64,000 bases of DNA from Aquatica leii (taxonomy: Eukaryota; Arthropoda; Insecta; Coleoptera; Lampyridae). Under the pieces are notes generated by a model. It worked only from the letters and a program-made list of their open reading frames with translations, searched no databases and was not told the DNA's origin. Of the stretch, positions 12,197-22,073 are shown in pieces (position 1 is the first letter of the stretch; every line of letters begins with the position of its first letter). The translations under genes and the position numbers were made by a program. The stretch covers positions 123,188,895 to 123,252,894 of the forward strand of contig CM069434.1 of NCBI GenBank assembly GCA_035610365.1. The letters run 5' to 3'.

Positions 12197-13715
12197 TATT
12201 GTTTAATTTAAAGTTATCAATACAAAACACTATTGTGTTTTCTGAATTGTTGTTTTCACAAACGTTTTTGATTAATGACAATCGAACGTACACTATTAGT
12301 ACAGCATTAGTTGAATTACATAATTAATGTACAATGTACAAATAAATATTTTTTTAAATTTTGTGAATAGCTATGCGTAAATCGTGAGCATGAGCTTTTA
12401 ATGTCCATATGCGTGTTTCCATAGCTCACTTACGAGTTTTTAGGATACTTTAAGATAAAAACAAAATTATATACTATTTCTCTCTTTTTTATAGCATTTT
12501 GTTTCCAATTATGCAATTAATTTCTTTTTCAACTTTAAATCGATATATTATAATTTTGCTCAGTAACAAATATCGTTATTTAAAAATATTAATCGATACG
12601 TACAGTTTAGTTGCAGCTTAATTTTTCTGTGTAAAATTTTACTAATAATTTTAACATGATCAGATAAGCGAATACCAAAACGATTTATACTGTAGCTCTT
12701 AAATTCATAATTGCTACCTGAATTTGTAACTGCAACGTTATTGCCGAGATTAGCCTACGCACATATTTTATATAATGGTCACCTAAATTATGACCCATAA
12801 AAAGGGTTTATCTTATATTTATTGTATAGTTAATGCTTTAATACATAAACCGAAACTGCAAATATGTTTACATTCAAATTTGTAGCATTTTACTATGAAA
12901 GTTTTTTTTGTAAAATTTGGAATTGTACGATTTTGCGCAGAGCTTGAAGTTCTTGCCGTTACCAAGGGACTGTTGCCACGTACAAATATATTCAATGCTC
13001 TGATGCTTTCAAGCAATTTTCGTCGTAATAATTAACTTAAACGCACACACTTGGAACTTTTTTTTTGTAATTTTTGCTTGATTTTTGCACGTGTACGTTT
13101 GTTTTAATCACAGTTTCTTCTTTGAGAATTATTTGCTTTGAATAGTAATTTTATTGTAGTTGTAAAATGTAAATGGTTATAAAAGGGATTCGGTACGACA
13201 AAGATTGGGGTAGGAACGAAAAAGATTATACGAGTTTTATCTAGAAAAGGGATGTTTTTAAATTTCGTATATAAATTACTTATTTTGTACCTTTTGTTTA
13301 AACATTGAAATTAACTACTATCTTTATTCTACAAAAATCATTAGATTTTGATTAAAATGTTGCGACTTTTTTTAATTTATAAATTAAAGTTCATAAAATA
13401 TTAATTTTATAACTTTTAGTCCTAGTACTTTTCTGACTGTTAAATTTTATCATAGTATTGTTAACTTTCAAAGAAGACTTCTAAACAATCAGTAACAGTC
13501 TTATTATTAAATCGGTAACTAAACCTTTACTATTTTTTTATGCGCTTCTAATATTTAAATTTACATGTGGTAGGAATAAACAAATAAAAAAACTGTTTAT
13601 TTACGGATGTATCATAAGTTGGCATTTATATACAAATTTATATGTAATAAACGTTTTTTTATAGCCTACATACCTCTTTATGAATGTAATGAAACGTCAA
13701 ACAACGATATCATAG
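12197..13715. other. AT-rich stretch, nothing recognised
   Basis: Only short frames occur (65 codons on minus at 12,819-13,016). No inverted repeat or known element motif was seen. Confidence 0.4.
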
Positions 13716-13730
13716 GTACCTAATAAACAC

Positions 13731-14138
13731 ACATGTAGGAAACTATGAAGTTGTTATTTAGATAGTAAATATTACAACCGCGAATTTCAAAAAATGTATT
13801 TGAATTACACGCGGCATAACATTTCTAACTGTACTACGCAAGTGCAAAAATTTGTTTATATAATTGCAGAAACCATCTTAGAGACTAGTGGACAGCTGTT
13901 TCGTCCTATTTGGATTCCTCAGCATTGGAATACTCTAATGCAGTTTCCACAACTATATAAAACAAATTACCATAGTTTTATCCCATTTGGGTGTTAAATT
14001 AATTAATAAATCTGAGGCTAAACGCCATCTCGTAGGAACGGAGTTACGTACGAGTAAATTCACATGTACGAAACTATGAAGTTGTTAGTTAGATATTAAA
14101 TATTACAACCGCGAATTTCTAAAAATGTATTTGAATTA
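13731..14138 (+). repeat. Direct repeat A and A', spacing 331 bp
   Basis: The sequences at 13,731-13,812 and 14,062-14,141 match closely: ACATGTA, AAACTATGAAGTTGTTA, ATTACAACCGCGAATTTC and ATGTATTTGAATTACAC are shared. The second copy continues after the inserted transposon at 16,623 (ACGCGGTATAATATTTCTAA versus ACGCGGCATAACATTTCTAA at 13,810). Copy A is therefore the uninterrupted version that locates the transposon insertion point. Confidence 0.88.
13885..13930 (-). ncRNA. Hammerhead-ribozyme-like motif outside any Penelope element
   Basis: On minus: core CUGAGGA (fits CUGANGA), hairpin AUCC-AAAUA-GGAC, core GAA, palindrome ACAGCUGU, then C and CACUAG. The stem II closing pair is A-C instead of G-C, with three Watson-Crick pairs inside. 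Stem III is the self-complementary ACAG/CUGU, ending at the expected U before the cleavage-site C. Stem I (CCAAUG with CACUAG) keeps four of six pairs. The catalytic core is complete and the helices are partly decayed. No reverse transcriptase or GIY-YIG sequence is nearby, so this resembles ribozymes carried by satellites or non-autonomous retroelements. Confidence 0.6.
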
Positions 14139-16619
14139 CACTGGTCTGCATGAAAATCGGCCCTAATACCATTCTTGACGATTCATATGTAAAATGACCT
14201 CATGAATCCAAAAATGAGCTCCGTTTTTACCCATCACCCACGTATTTTGGGTCCATTTTTATTTTATTTATTGCATTTTTTTTTAGAATTTTAACTTATA
14301 GCCGTTAAACATCCCAAAGCAGGTAATAAAATTTATACCAAAGTATATGACAAAAGTTTTGCTATAAAATGTATATAGAAACAACAATAAAATACAAATA
14401 TATAACAACAGTAAAAAAATATCAATAAACAGTTAGGAAGATTCACTGCACGACGCTGGCGATCTCAATACCACATGCAGGTTTGAACAGGAATTTTCGA
14501 CAGGCTTGAACTTGCATTACTCTTCTCATTATAGTATATTACATTGTTTGCTTAACTGCTTCGATCAGTACATCTATAGCTGTTGCAGAGTTAACTTGTC
14601 GACGCTTTAAACGTGCTGGATTTTGTGTTCATTTTTGTTCATTTGTGTAAAACAGTAAAACTACTTTTATTCCGGATATTTTCAAGTGACTAAGTGTGAT
14701 TTGTGGTTAATGTCGGGCGTTAAATTACTGTTTAATTATGCCATGCGAGTGTAAAAATTATCCCAATAGCTTCTGCTATGTCTGCGGGGGATTAACTTTA
14801 CAAGCGCAACGAAAACCCCTTTCTCCGCTTGTTAAAACAGCTTATAAATTGTACTTTGATTGTCAAGTTGGCGACCAAGACAAGACTTGGGCTCCATCAG
14901 TTTGCTGTACGACTTGTTACAGTAGTTTGACCAAATGACTCAAAGGTACGCGTAAATCAATGCCGTTTGCTGTGCCCATGGTTTGGCGAGAACCTCGCTG
15001 TCATCTTACAGATTGTTACTTTTGTATGACTTCCACCGTCGGGTTTTCGAGCAAAAGTAAGCATACAATTCAGTATCCCAATATTCCGTCAGCTCTAAGA
15101 CCTGTTCCTCATAACGATACTTTGCCAATCCCATAGCCCCCAAGCACTTATACTCTAAAGCCGGAAATTGATTTAAAAGACTCTGAGCCACATCCTGGGG
15201 CTTCGAATGATACGTTCAATGATGATGAAGAGTATTCCGCAGTTTTAGTTTCTCGGCAACCTCACCTCCTTACTCAATCGGAATTAAATGATCTTGTCAG
15301 GGATTTGCAGTTACCCAAGACTAAATCTCAGCTCCTAGGATCGCGACTTCAACAGTGGAATCTCTTAGAAAAGGGAGTAAACATATCTTCTTACAGGACC
15401 AGACAAACAAGCCTGAAATGTCTTTTCTCAGAAGATAAAGGTTTAGTGTTCTGCCCTAATGCAAATTTATTGATGACATAGCTAGAGATGCCATGTGACC
15501 CAGACAAATAGAGACGGTTTATAGACTCATCAAGAACAAGCTTAAAAGTTGTCCTGTTGTCAAATGGGAATAACTTCTCATCAGTTCCAGTTGCATACTC
15601 TGTTAATATGACGGAAACGTACGAAAACATCTTCAGAATCCTTGATAAAATTAGTTATCATGATTATAAGTGGAAACTTTGCCCGAGATAAACATTACAT
15701 CGTACGGGACTCGCCTCTGCGAGAAAATCTTATTCCTGGTCAAAAAAATGTCGCCCACAATCCTTTGGTTCCGAAGGAAAATATTTACTTACCACCTTTA
15801 CACATCAAACTTGGATTGATCGAGCAGTTTGTGAAAGCAGTGGACAATACAGGTAGCGCATTTCAATTTTTGAAAACAAAATTTCCTCGTCTTAGCGAAG
15901 CTAAAATCAAAAAAGGCGTTTATGTTGGTCCCCAGATTAGACAACTCTTCCAAGATTCGACGTTTATTAAACACCTAAATCGAAAAGAAAAACGAGCTTG
16001 GCTTGCATTTCAAAACGTTTGTAAGAACTTCCTGGGTAACCACAAAAGTGAAAATTATGTCGCTCACGTCGAGGAACTGCTTTTAGCGTACAAGGACATA
16101 GTAACATGTCTCTTAAAGTTCACTTCCTTTAGTCGCATCTGGACTTTTTTCTTGAAAATTTAGGAGCAGTCTCGGATGAACACGGGCAAAGGTTCCATCA
16201 AGACATCGCTAAGCTGGAGAAGAGAGTTTCAGGGAAGTGGAATACAAACATTTTGGCGGAGTACTGCTGGTTTTTGAAACGAGAGAGCTGTACCTCAGGG
16301 TATAAAAGAAAAGCAAGCACTAAATAACCATGAATATCTTTTTATTTATTACTGTTTATAGCTAAAATAGTTTTTTCCCATTTAAATTAAATTCATGTCC
16401 ATATATTTATTATTATAATAATAATTATAATTATTATTATCGTTCGACAAATAAATTATAATTAATTTATCGAAAAGTGGTAAAATTAGAGATTTGGGGC
16501 TCCCTCGATAATGGTGGGTGATGGAAGAAAACGGAAAACATATTTGGATTCAGGACGTCATAAAAATCACCCGAAATGGTGTCAGGGCTCGATAAAAAAT
16601 ATTTTTTTGCAGACCAGTG
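14139..16619 (+). mobile_element. DNA transposon with CACTGGTCTGCA ends and TTA duplication
   Basis: The left end reads CACTGGTCTGCA and the right end reads TGCAGACCAGTG. Beyond these 12 perfect bases, about 100 bp remain imperfectly inverted: CCATCACCCAC near 14,230 matches GTGGGTGATGG near 16,515, and TGAATCCAAA matches TTTGGATTCA. TTA flanks both sides (14,136-14,138 and 16,620-16,622). The empty site is visible at 13,800-13,815, where TTTGAATTACACGCGG is uninterrupted. CACTG ends with a 3-bp T/A duplication fit the CMC (CACTA/Mirage/Chapaev) group, the Chapaev-3 type being closest as I know it. The superfamily is an inference. Confidence 0.85.
14738..16320 (+). pseudogene. Transposase-like protein of the CACTGG element, degraded
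   Basis: From ATG 14,738 the protein opens with cysteine pairs (MPCECK, CYVCGG, then CCTTC and CYFC at about residues 3-95), which look like a zinc-binding region. A stop at 14,936 replaces an expected Trp, but the same frame continues to about 15,470 (FAVPMVWREP, TIQYPNIPSALRPVPHND). It then runs with two more stops to about 15,680. After a frameshift, 15,680-16,110 is open (LIPGQKNVAHNPLV, LPPLHIKLGLIEQFVKA, GVYVGPQIRQLF). A last frameshift leads to SLKVHFL, GAVSDEHGQRFHQDI and AEYCWFLKRE, ending near 16,320. I recognise this as a protein family common and uncharacterised in arthropod genomes. Its place inside matched inverted repeats makes it the likely transposase. At least four stops and two frameshifts make it inactive. 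Confidence 0.75.
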
Positions 16620-16719
16620 TTATACGCGGTATAATATTTCTAACTGTACTACGCAAATGCAAAAATTTGTTTATATAATTGCAGAAACCATGTTAGTTTT
16701 ATTCGTACGTAGCTCCGTT

Positions 16720-17735
16720 TGTAACGTCCCGTTAGAGTTCATTACATTAAAGTTCAATTTTACATTCGTTTATTTTTTGCAACTAACATTGCACGTAAAT
16801 TTATTCAGTTTGGCAACGTCGCGTTGTTTCAAATCGACAAGTGGAATCGACTTTATTCGCACTTCCGTTTGAACGATTTTTGGCTTTTCACGTGAGTGAT
16901 GGAAGGAAGACAAATTTTCTTAGTTATGGCGTAAAAACGCATACAATTTAATTTTTATTTATTCCATCTAATTGTTGGTGAGTTTACTTTTCTTTTGATA
17001 TAATTTTTCTAGTGAATTCAACATTTGTAGTGATTTCACAATGTTACGCAATACGATTAGACAAAGGAATTCGTTTCAAGGCCGTTGCTTTTAGTGTAAC
17101 GTGAGTACATAATGTCATTTAAAAACCCATTCTAATTATTTATATTTAGGGTCTTTTCTTTTATTTCGGTTTTTACTGGATCTTTTATTTTGGTTTTATC
17201 TTTTATTTACTGGATTTTCCGTTATTGGAGTTATTATTCATTGGATTTATACATTGGTTTTATGCTTGCTGTTGTGTTTGGAAATCTACATTCGGAGTCA
17301 ACTGGAATTAATACTACATGTTGCATTTTGAATTCAAGTATTTATTATTGTCTTATTAAAACTTTTCGGAAAATATACTCGATAACAAATTAAACGTTTG
17401 CATTTAATATCAATTAATAATTAGGTGTAAGATTTTATGCTTTTTATTTATCACCGATTTAAAGGTGGTTGACGCCCTAATATTTTATTCCAATTATGTT
17501 TTAACCTAAATATTGTTTTGATTCTAATATTGTTCATTTTTCTTTAATGTAAATAATGTATTATGTTATAGTTAATAAATTAAAGGAATTCACGTCTTTG
17601 TATTTACTTGCATTCAAGCTCACACCCAGAGGTCTGTGTCTCCGACTGCTGCCGTGGTAAAATAACTATTTTTGCTTTTAATAAATGTATTTTCACATTT
17701 TTTATTATACGTCTTTATTTATATTTTTTATTACA
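16720..17735 (+). repeat. Solo LTR, family 1, copy b
   Basis: A 1,016-bp sequence running TGTAACGTCCCGTTAGAG...TTTTTATTACA, flanked by CGTT at 16,716-16,719 and 17,736-17,739. The uninterrupted target is present in the window in inverse orientation at 14,010-14,058: its complement reads ACTCCGTTCCTACGAGATGG, the left flank, one CGTT and the right flank joined. The insertion is therefore proven by an internal empty site. There is no coding sequence. Confidence 0.93.
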
Positions 17736-17785
17736 CGTTCCTACGAGATGGCGTTTAGCCTCAGATTTATTAGTACCTAATAAAC

Positions 17786-18549
17786 TACCCTAGTAGAAAG
17801 ATTTGTTTCTGTAATATTACAGCAACGATTTTCAGAATTGAAAAAATGTTTCAGAATGGTTTCAATTTTGTTACAATTTTGCCAAATGTCCCTACCTTGT
17901 CACGTTTTTACAAATCATTAGCATGAATTGATTTAAAAATGTATTTCAATGATGTCTAGTTTGATTCAGAAAGTTAATTTCGGAACACACTTGGATCATT
18001 TGTAAAATTAAACATAGTAATACAAAAAATGTTTCATAAAATCGTTTCTGAAACGATTTCAAACATTCCTGTAATTACATTTTTTGAATCGTTTCTATAT
18101 AAGCTTTTGTTACACCATAAATGATTTTTCAAAATCATTTCCAATTGTTTTAGAATAAGAATGATCATTTGTGTGTACGTTGCATATTCAATTAAAAATT
18201 GTAAGGGAGACAATGTTTTGAATCGTTTTTGTAACGATTGCAAATAATACTTTATTGCACATACCGAATCATCTTTAATACATTTCGTAAATATTCTAAA
18301 AATTGTTTTTATAATCATATCAAAGTGATTTAACGTTTGCTTTTATAAATGATATTTAAGGGTTCGGAAATTTCCACACTATTTATTCCACAGCCGTAGC
18401 ATGTACTGAAACACGAATTCTTATAATTTCATGAATCATTTATTTTCGAAGAATAGTACCTATATAAAACAATACACTATTATATACTTATTGATTATGT
18501 TATATTATCATAGAAAACTTTACATAAAGGTTGTTTTATATATTTCCTA
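17786..18549. other. AT-rich stretch with a near-perfect palindrome
   Basis: At about 18,038-18,059, AAATCGTTTC and GAAACGATTT are separated by one T and form a 21-bp palindrome. Variants of GTTTC(A/T)GAA recur across 17,815-18,240. The 94-codon minus frame at 18,034-18,318 is unrecognised. This could be a decayed foldback or satellite piece. Confidence 0.4.
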
Positions 18550-19700
18550 AAGATTACATATTTTTTGGCACTACAATACGCAACCCGGCATCTCCAGCTT
18601 TAGCTAGCTTAGTCATGCATGATTTATTGCAGTTTGTAATTGACTAATTCATTTTTCAACTCACATGGTTGTTTTGTTACGTGGACGATGTCATCAGTTG
18701 CATACCTGAGAACAAAATTCTCAACACGTTAAACAAAACCGATAGCATCCAACCGCACTATTAATTATTTTTTAAATCATGCACACCATCAAAAAATTAA
18801 CATAATCAAATCTATGAAAAACAAAATCATTAGTTTAAGTAGTCTACAATTTCACACAAAAAACCTAAAAATATTATTCTATACCAACAACATGCCATCA
18901 CCATCGACCCAAACTAATACTACTTCTAATTTTGAATATACTAAAATCATATAAGTTCCCGGGTTAACTAAAAAACTAATTCCGATTTTAAAAAATACTA
19001 ACTTGAAGATAGCGATCTATAATAACAACAGCATTTACAACACCATTTATTCCAAAACGAAAGATAAAGCAAAGTTATACGACAAACACAATGTTATATA
19101 CAGAATCGAGTGCATGGGATGCAATAAATGTTATATAGGGCAAACTAAACAAAAAACTATTAATCGGATAAAAATTATCAATATAATTGCAAATCAGCTC
19201 TTGCTTTGCATCACATTAACACTGGCCACAATTTCTATTTTAGTAACCTCATCATCTTAGATGTGGAATGCAAATATTATAAAAGATGAATAGTTGAGAT
19301 GATTTTTATCACTAGACATAACAACAATGTAAATTTTAATACTGATACTAGTAATCTTAGTACTGTATACAATTACTTAATCAATAACATGTCATGACCT
19401 CGAATTCTTTACCGTTATCTTTCAGTGCCAACATTATTCATTAGTTGGTTTTTGGTCTTTCTGATGTTTATCAGTTTTTGTTTTTTGTTATTTATTTATT
19501 TTACCAGTTGACTGTGTTTGGCGAAGCATCGTTACGTGTTTTTAGTTTTTTGTAAGTTGTTTTTTTGTTTTTTTCTTACATCATACTATTTTTAGTTATC
19601 TGAAAGATCCAAACAATTTTATGCTTATATTAATTTGTTGTTTTTAATAAATACAGTGGCCTGATGAAGTGGACACTTTCTCCTAGAAACGTCGCCTAAA
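18550..19700 (+). pseudogene. Penelope-like element, second lineage (PLE2)
   Basis: Around 18,585-18,645 the reading ASPALASLVMHDLLQFVID corresponds to the PLE reverse-transcriptase block before the active site. LFCYVDDVI follows at about 18,668, giving the catalytic Asp pair. Numerous stops and frame changes come next. At 19,003-19,170 an open frame encodes HNVIYRIECMGCNKCYIGQT, the GIY-YIG endonuclease with its Cys pair. The amino half of the reverse transcriptase is missing, and the tail (about 19,170-19,650) is non-coding up to a ribozyme motif. Sequence and ribozyme differ clearly from PLE1 and PLE3, so this is a separate lineage. Confidence 0.82.
19657..19697 (+). ncRNA. Hammerhead-ribozyme-like motif of PLE2
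   Basis: Order: GGC, core CUGAUGA (19,661-19,667), a stem II region of about 18 nt (AGUGGA...UCCUA), core GAA, self-complementary ACGU, C, then GCC. GGC and GCC can pair as stem I. Three pairs of stem II remain (GGA with UCC), and the two base pairs next to the core are mismatched. Stem III is only the palindrome ACGU with no loop, a form more likely to work as a dimer. Position at the 3' end of the PLE is as expected. Confidence 0.6.
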
Positions 19701-19989
19701 AAACACATGAAGTAGTGTTTTATTGTCGCCCTCTCCTACCTAGAAAGATTTAACACCATTCTGTCTAATAAACTAAATAAGTGTTCATTAGAAATAGAAC
19801 ATTGTACTTTTTATTAAAAATTTCTTACATATTTTATGTTAATAATACAATTAAAACAATTAATTATATAAATACCCGGAAATGCACCCACAATACTAGA
19901 ATTATCAATCAAATTGGAATTATTGCTAGTTGCTGCGTGATCCAAGATCTTGGTAGCTCCTAATTCAGTATTAATACACGATAAATTGT

Positions 19990-20720
19990 CTTCTCTAATC
20001 AATAACTTTTTAGCTAACCTAATTTTGTTTGATACAGAATTTTTTATGTACTGTTCTACAACTGACGTTGACTTCCAGCCTTTTTTCCCCATTTTTGCCG
20101 ATGAGCGACAAAATGAATGCCTAGTATTACAGTAGTAATTCAGGATCCGGCAATTTCAGATAAACAGTTATTTTTTTAAGATTCCACCAAAAACATTTCT
20201 TTCGACAACTTGTCTGATGCATTTCTCATTCTTGTAAACCAAGAAGAAACAGCAAGTATCCGTATTTATCTGACGTAGAGCAGCATACTTTTTAAAAATT
20301 TCTACAAAACTTGGTAATCTAAGGTTGTCAACTACACTAAACATTCGATTTCTTTTGGTTTTAGTTGAATAGTTTGGATAGTAATCAGTAATGAGGATTG
20401 CAGATCCTAAAGGTCATCAACTTCTAACTGAATAAGCTCTTGTTTACGGCATGCTCCAGCTGGATATTAAAGTTACCTGTTTTTAAAAACCGTTTAAACA
20501 CTTTTAAATTACAATACATTTATTTACGTTGCTCATTTAATATATTTAATCTTGAGATTGGTATATAAAGGCTTCTATCTCTTCCAGGATCAAAACTTTT
20601 TTTGAGCTTGAATCCATTTGATTTTTTGTTTAAAAACCCAAATAAGCTTGAGTAACAACTTTCGATTGAATCCTTTTGTATGTCGCACCATTTAAGATAT
20701 TCATTATAGAGTCTTCTCTT
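19990..20720 (-). pseudogene. Crypton-like tyrosine recombinase, degraded
   Basis: Read on minus from about 20,720: YNEYLKWCDIQKDS, then GFKLKKSFDPGRDRSL resembles the core-binding part. ACRKQELIQLEVDDL (about 20,455-20,410) carries the first catalytic Arg. LRLPSFVEIFKKYAALRQ follows. HSFCRSSA (about 20,115-20,092) is the His-x-x-Arg box with Cys in the Arg position. GWKSTSVVEQYIKNS (20,080-20,036) holds the nucleophile Tyr. About ten residues seem deleted between HSFCRSSA and GWKS. Several stops and frame changes interrupt the reading. Tyrosine recombinases of this type insert DNA circles by strand exchange, and the insect family most like it is Crypton. Element ends were not found. Confidence 0.75.
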
Positions 20721-20760
20721 TTATGTAATAAGATGCCACGGTTATTATTTGAAACTTCCA

Positions 20761-21113
20761 ACGCGGGGCGGGGGGAGCAATTATCAGGTTAGTGGACTGT
20801 GGGAGTACGAATCATCGTGTAGGGTAAGAATTTACATGCGTACTCTAATACGCACTATTAGTAATATTAAAAATCTGATCTCTTAATTATTTCTTCAAGA
20901 ATGTAATGCGTTATTTGAAAATTAGGTGCATTTAAAAACCGCACAATAACCGGACACAAAATGGTACTAAGATTTTTGACACTGTTTACGTACTACCATG
21001 GTTACGTTTTAAAACTCGAATGTAATCAAAGCAACATGCAACACTAGATTTGTGTCAAAAATTCAATTTATTTGAGAAATATTTTTAGATTAAAATATTT
21101 TCATCAGTACATA
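20761..21113. other. Unassigned stretch with a decayed hammerhead-like motif
   Basis: At 21,068-21,107 the minus strand reads CUGAUGA, then AAAUAUUUU and AAAAAUAUUU as a possible long stem, then CUCAAAU where GAAAC would be needed. It may be the 3' end of another Penelope-like relic. The core is broken, so this is weak. A short G-rich patch (GGGGCGGGGGGAGC near 20,764) is unexplained. Confidence 0.3.
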
Positions 21114-21117
21114 AAGT

Positions 21118-22069
21118 TGTAACGTCCCGTTAGAGTTCATTACATTTAAAATTCTATTTTGCATTCACATATTAATTTGCATTTAAATTTATTCAGTTTG
21201 GCAACGTCGCACTTCCGTTTGAGTCATCTTTAGGCTTACACGTCATAGTGGTGCAAGGAAGACAAATTTTCTTAATTATGGCGTAAAAACGCATACAATT
21301 TAATTTCTATTCTTTCCAACTAATTGCTGTAATTTCACAATGTGATGCAATACATTTAGACAAAGGAATTTATTTCAAGACCGTTGTATCTAAGGCAACG
21401 GTTTTTTCTTTTTATTTACTGAATCTTTTTTCTTTATGGGATTTTTTTATTTACTGGATTTTTATTCATTGGATTCATATTTTGGTTTTATGCCTGCTGT
21501 TGTGCTTTCAAATCTACATTCGTTTGATTCGTTATAATATGCTGGAAGAATCTTATCATTTTAACAAAGAATGTGCTAAAAATAGAAGATATCAGATAAC
21601 GTCATATCATATATGGTGAGTCAACTGGAATTTATGCTACTACTTATTACATTTTAAATTCACATTAATTAAATTGAGTTATCAAAAACTTTTCGGAATA
21701 CGCCGTAACAAATTAAACGTTTATTACTTCTGAATTCATATCGATTAATAGTTAGGTATAAGATTTTATGCTTTTTATTTATCACCAATTTAAAAGTGGT
21801 TGGCGCCCAAATATTGTTTTATTCCAAACATTGTTTTAATCCAAATAATGTTTATTTTTTCTTTAATGTAAATAGTTAGTGTAATATGTTATAATTGCAA
21901 ATAAATTAAAGAAATTCACACCTGTGTATTTTACGTTCATTCAAGCTCACACCCAGAGGTCTGTGTTCCGACTGCTGCCGTGGTAAATAAGAATTTTTGC
22001 TTTCGATAAATGTATTTTTATATTTTGAACGTTTATTTTTATTGTATGTTTTTTTAATTTTTTATTACA
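21118..22069 (+). repeat. Solo LTR, family 1, copy c
   Basis: A 952-bp sequence running TGTAACGTCCCGTTAGAG...TTTTTTATTACA with the exact 4-bp duplication AAGT on both sides (21,114-21,117 and 22,070-22,073). It is shorter than the other copies, mostly because the first 150 bp lack segments that copies a, b and d keep. Confidence 0.93.
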
Positions 22070-22073
22070 AAGT

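Larger units (their letters stand above)
13716..17785. mobile_element. Composite of a non-coding hammerhead element and two later insertions
   Basis: The 13-bp sequence GTACCTAATAAAC occurs at 13,716-13,728 and again at 17,773-17,785 in the same orientation, like a target duplication. Removing the DNA transposon (14,139-16,619) and the solo LTR (16,720-17,735) leaves about 570 bp. In it, block A (13,731-13,812) recurs as A' at 14,062-14,138 and 16,623-16,698. Block B (about 14,005-14,058) recurs inverted as B' across 16,699-16,719 and 17,740-17,771. No protein is encoded. The internal A repeat, the inverted B repeat and the ribozyme motif suggest a small non-autonomous element or a short satellite. 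The class is unknown. Confidence 0.6.
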
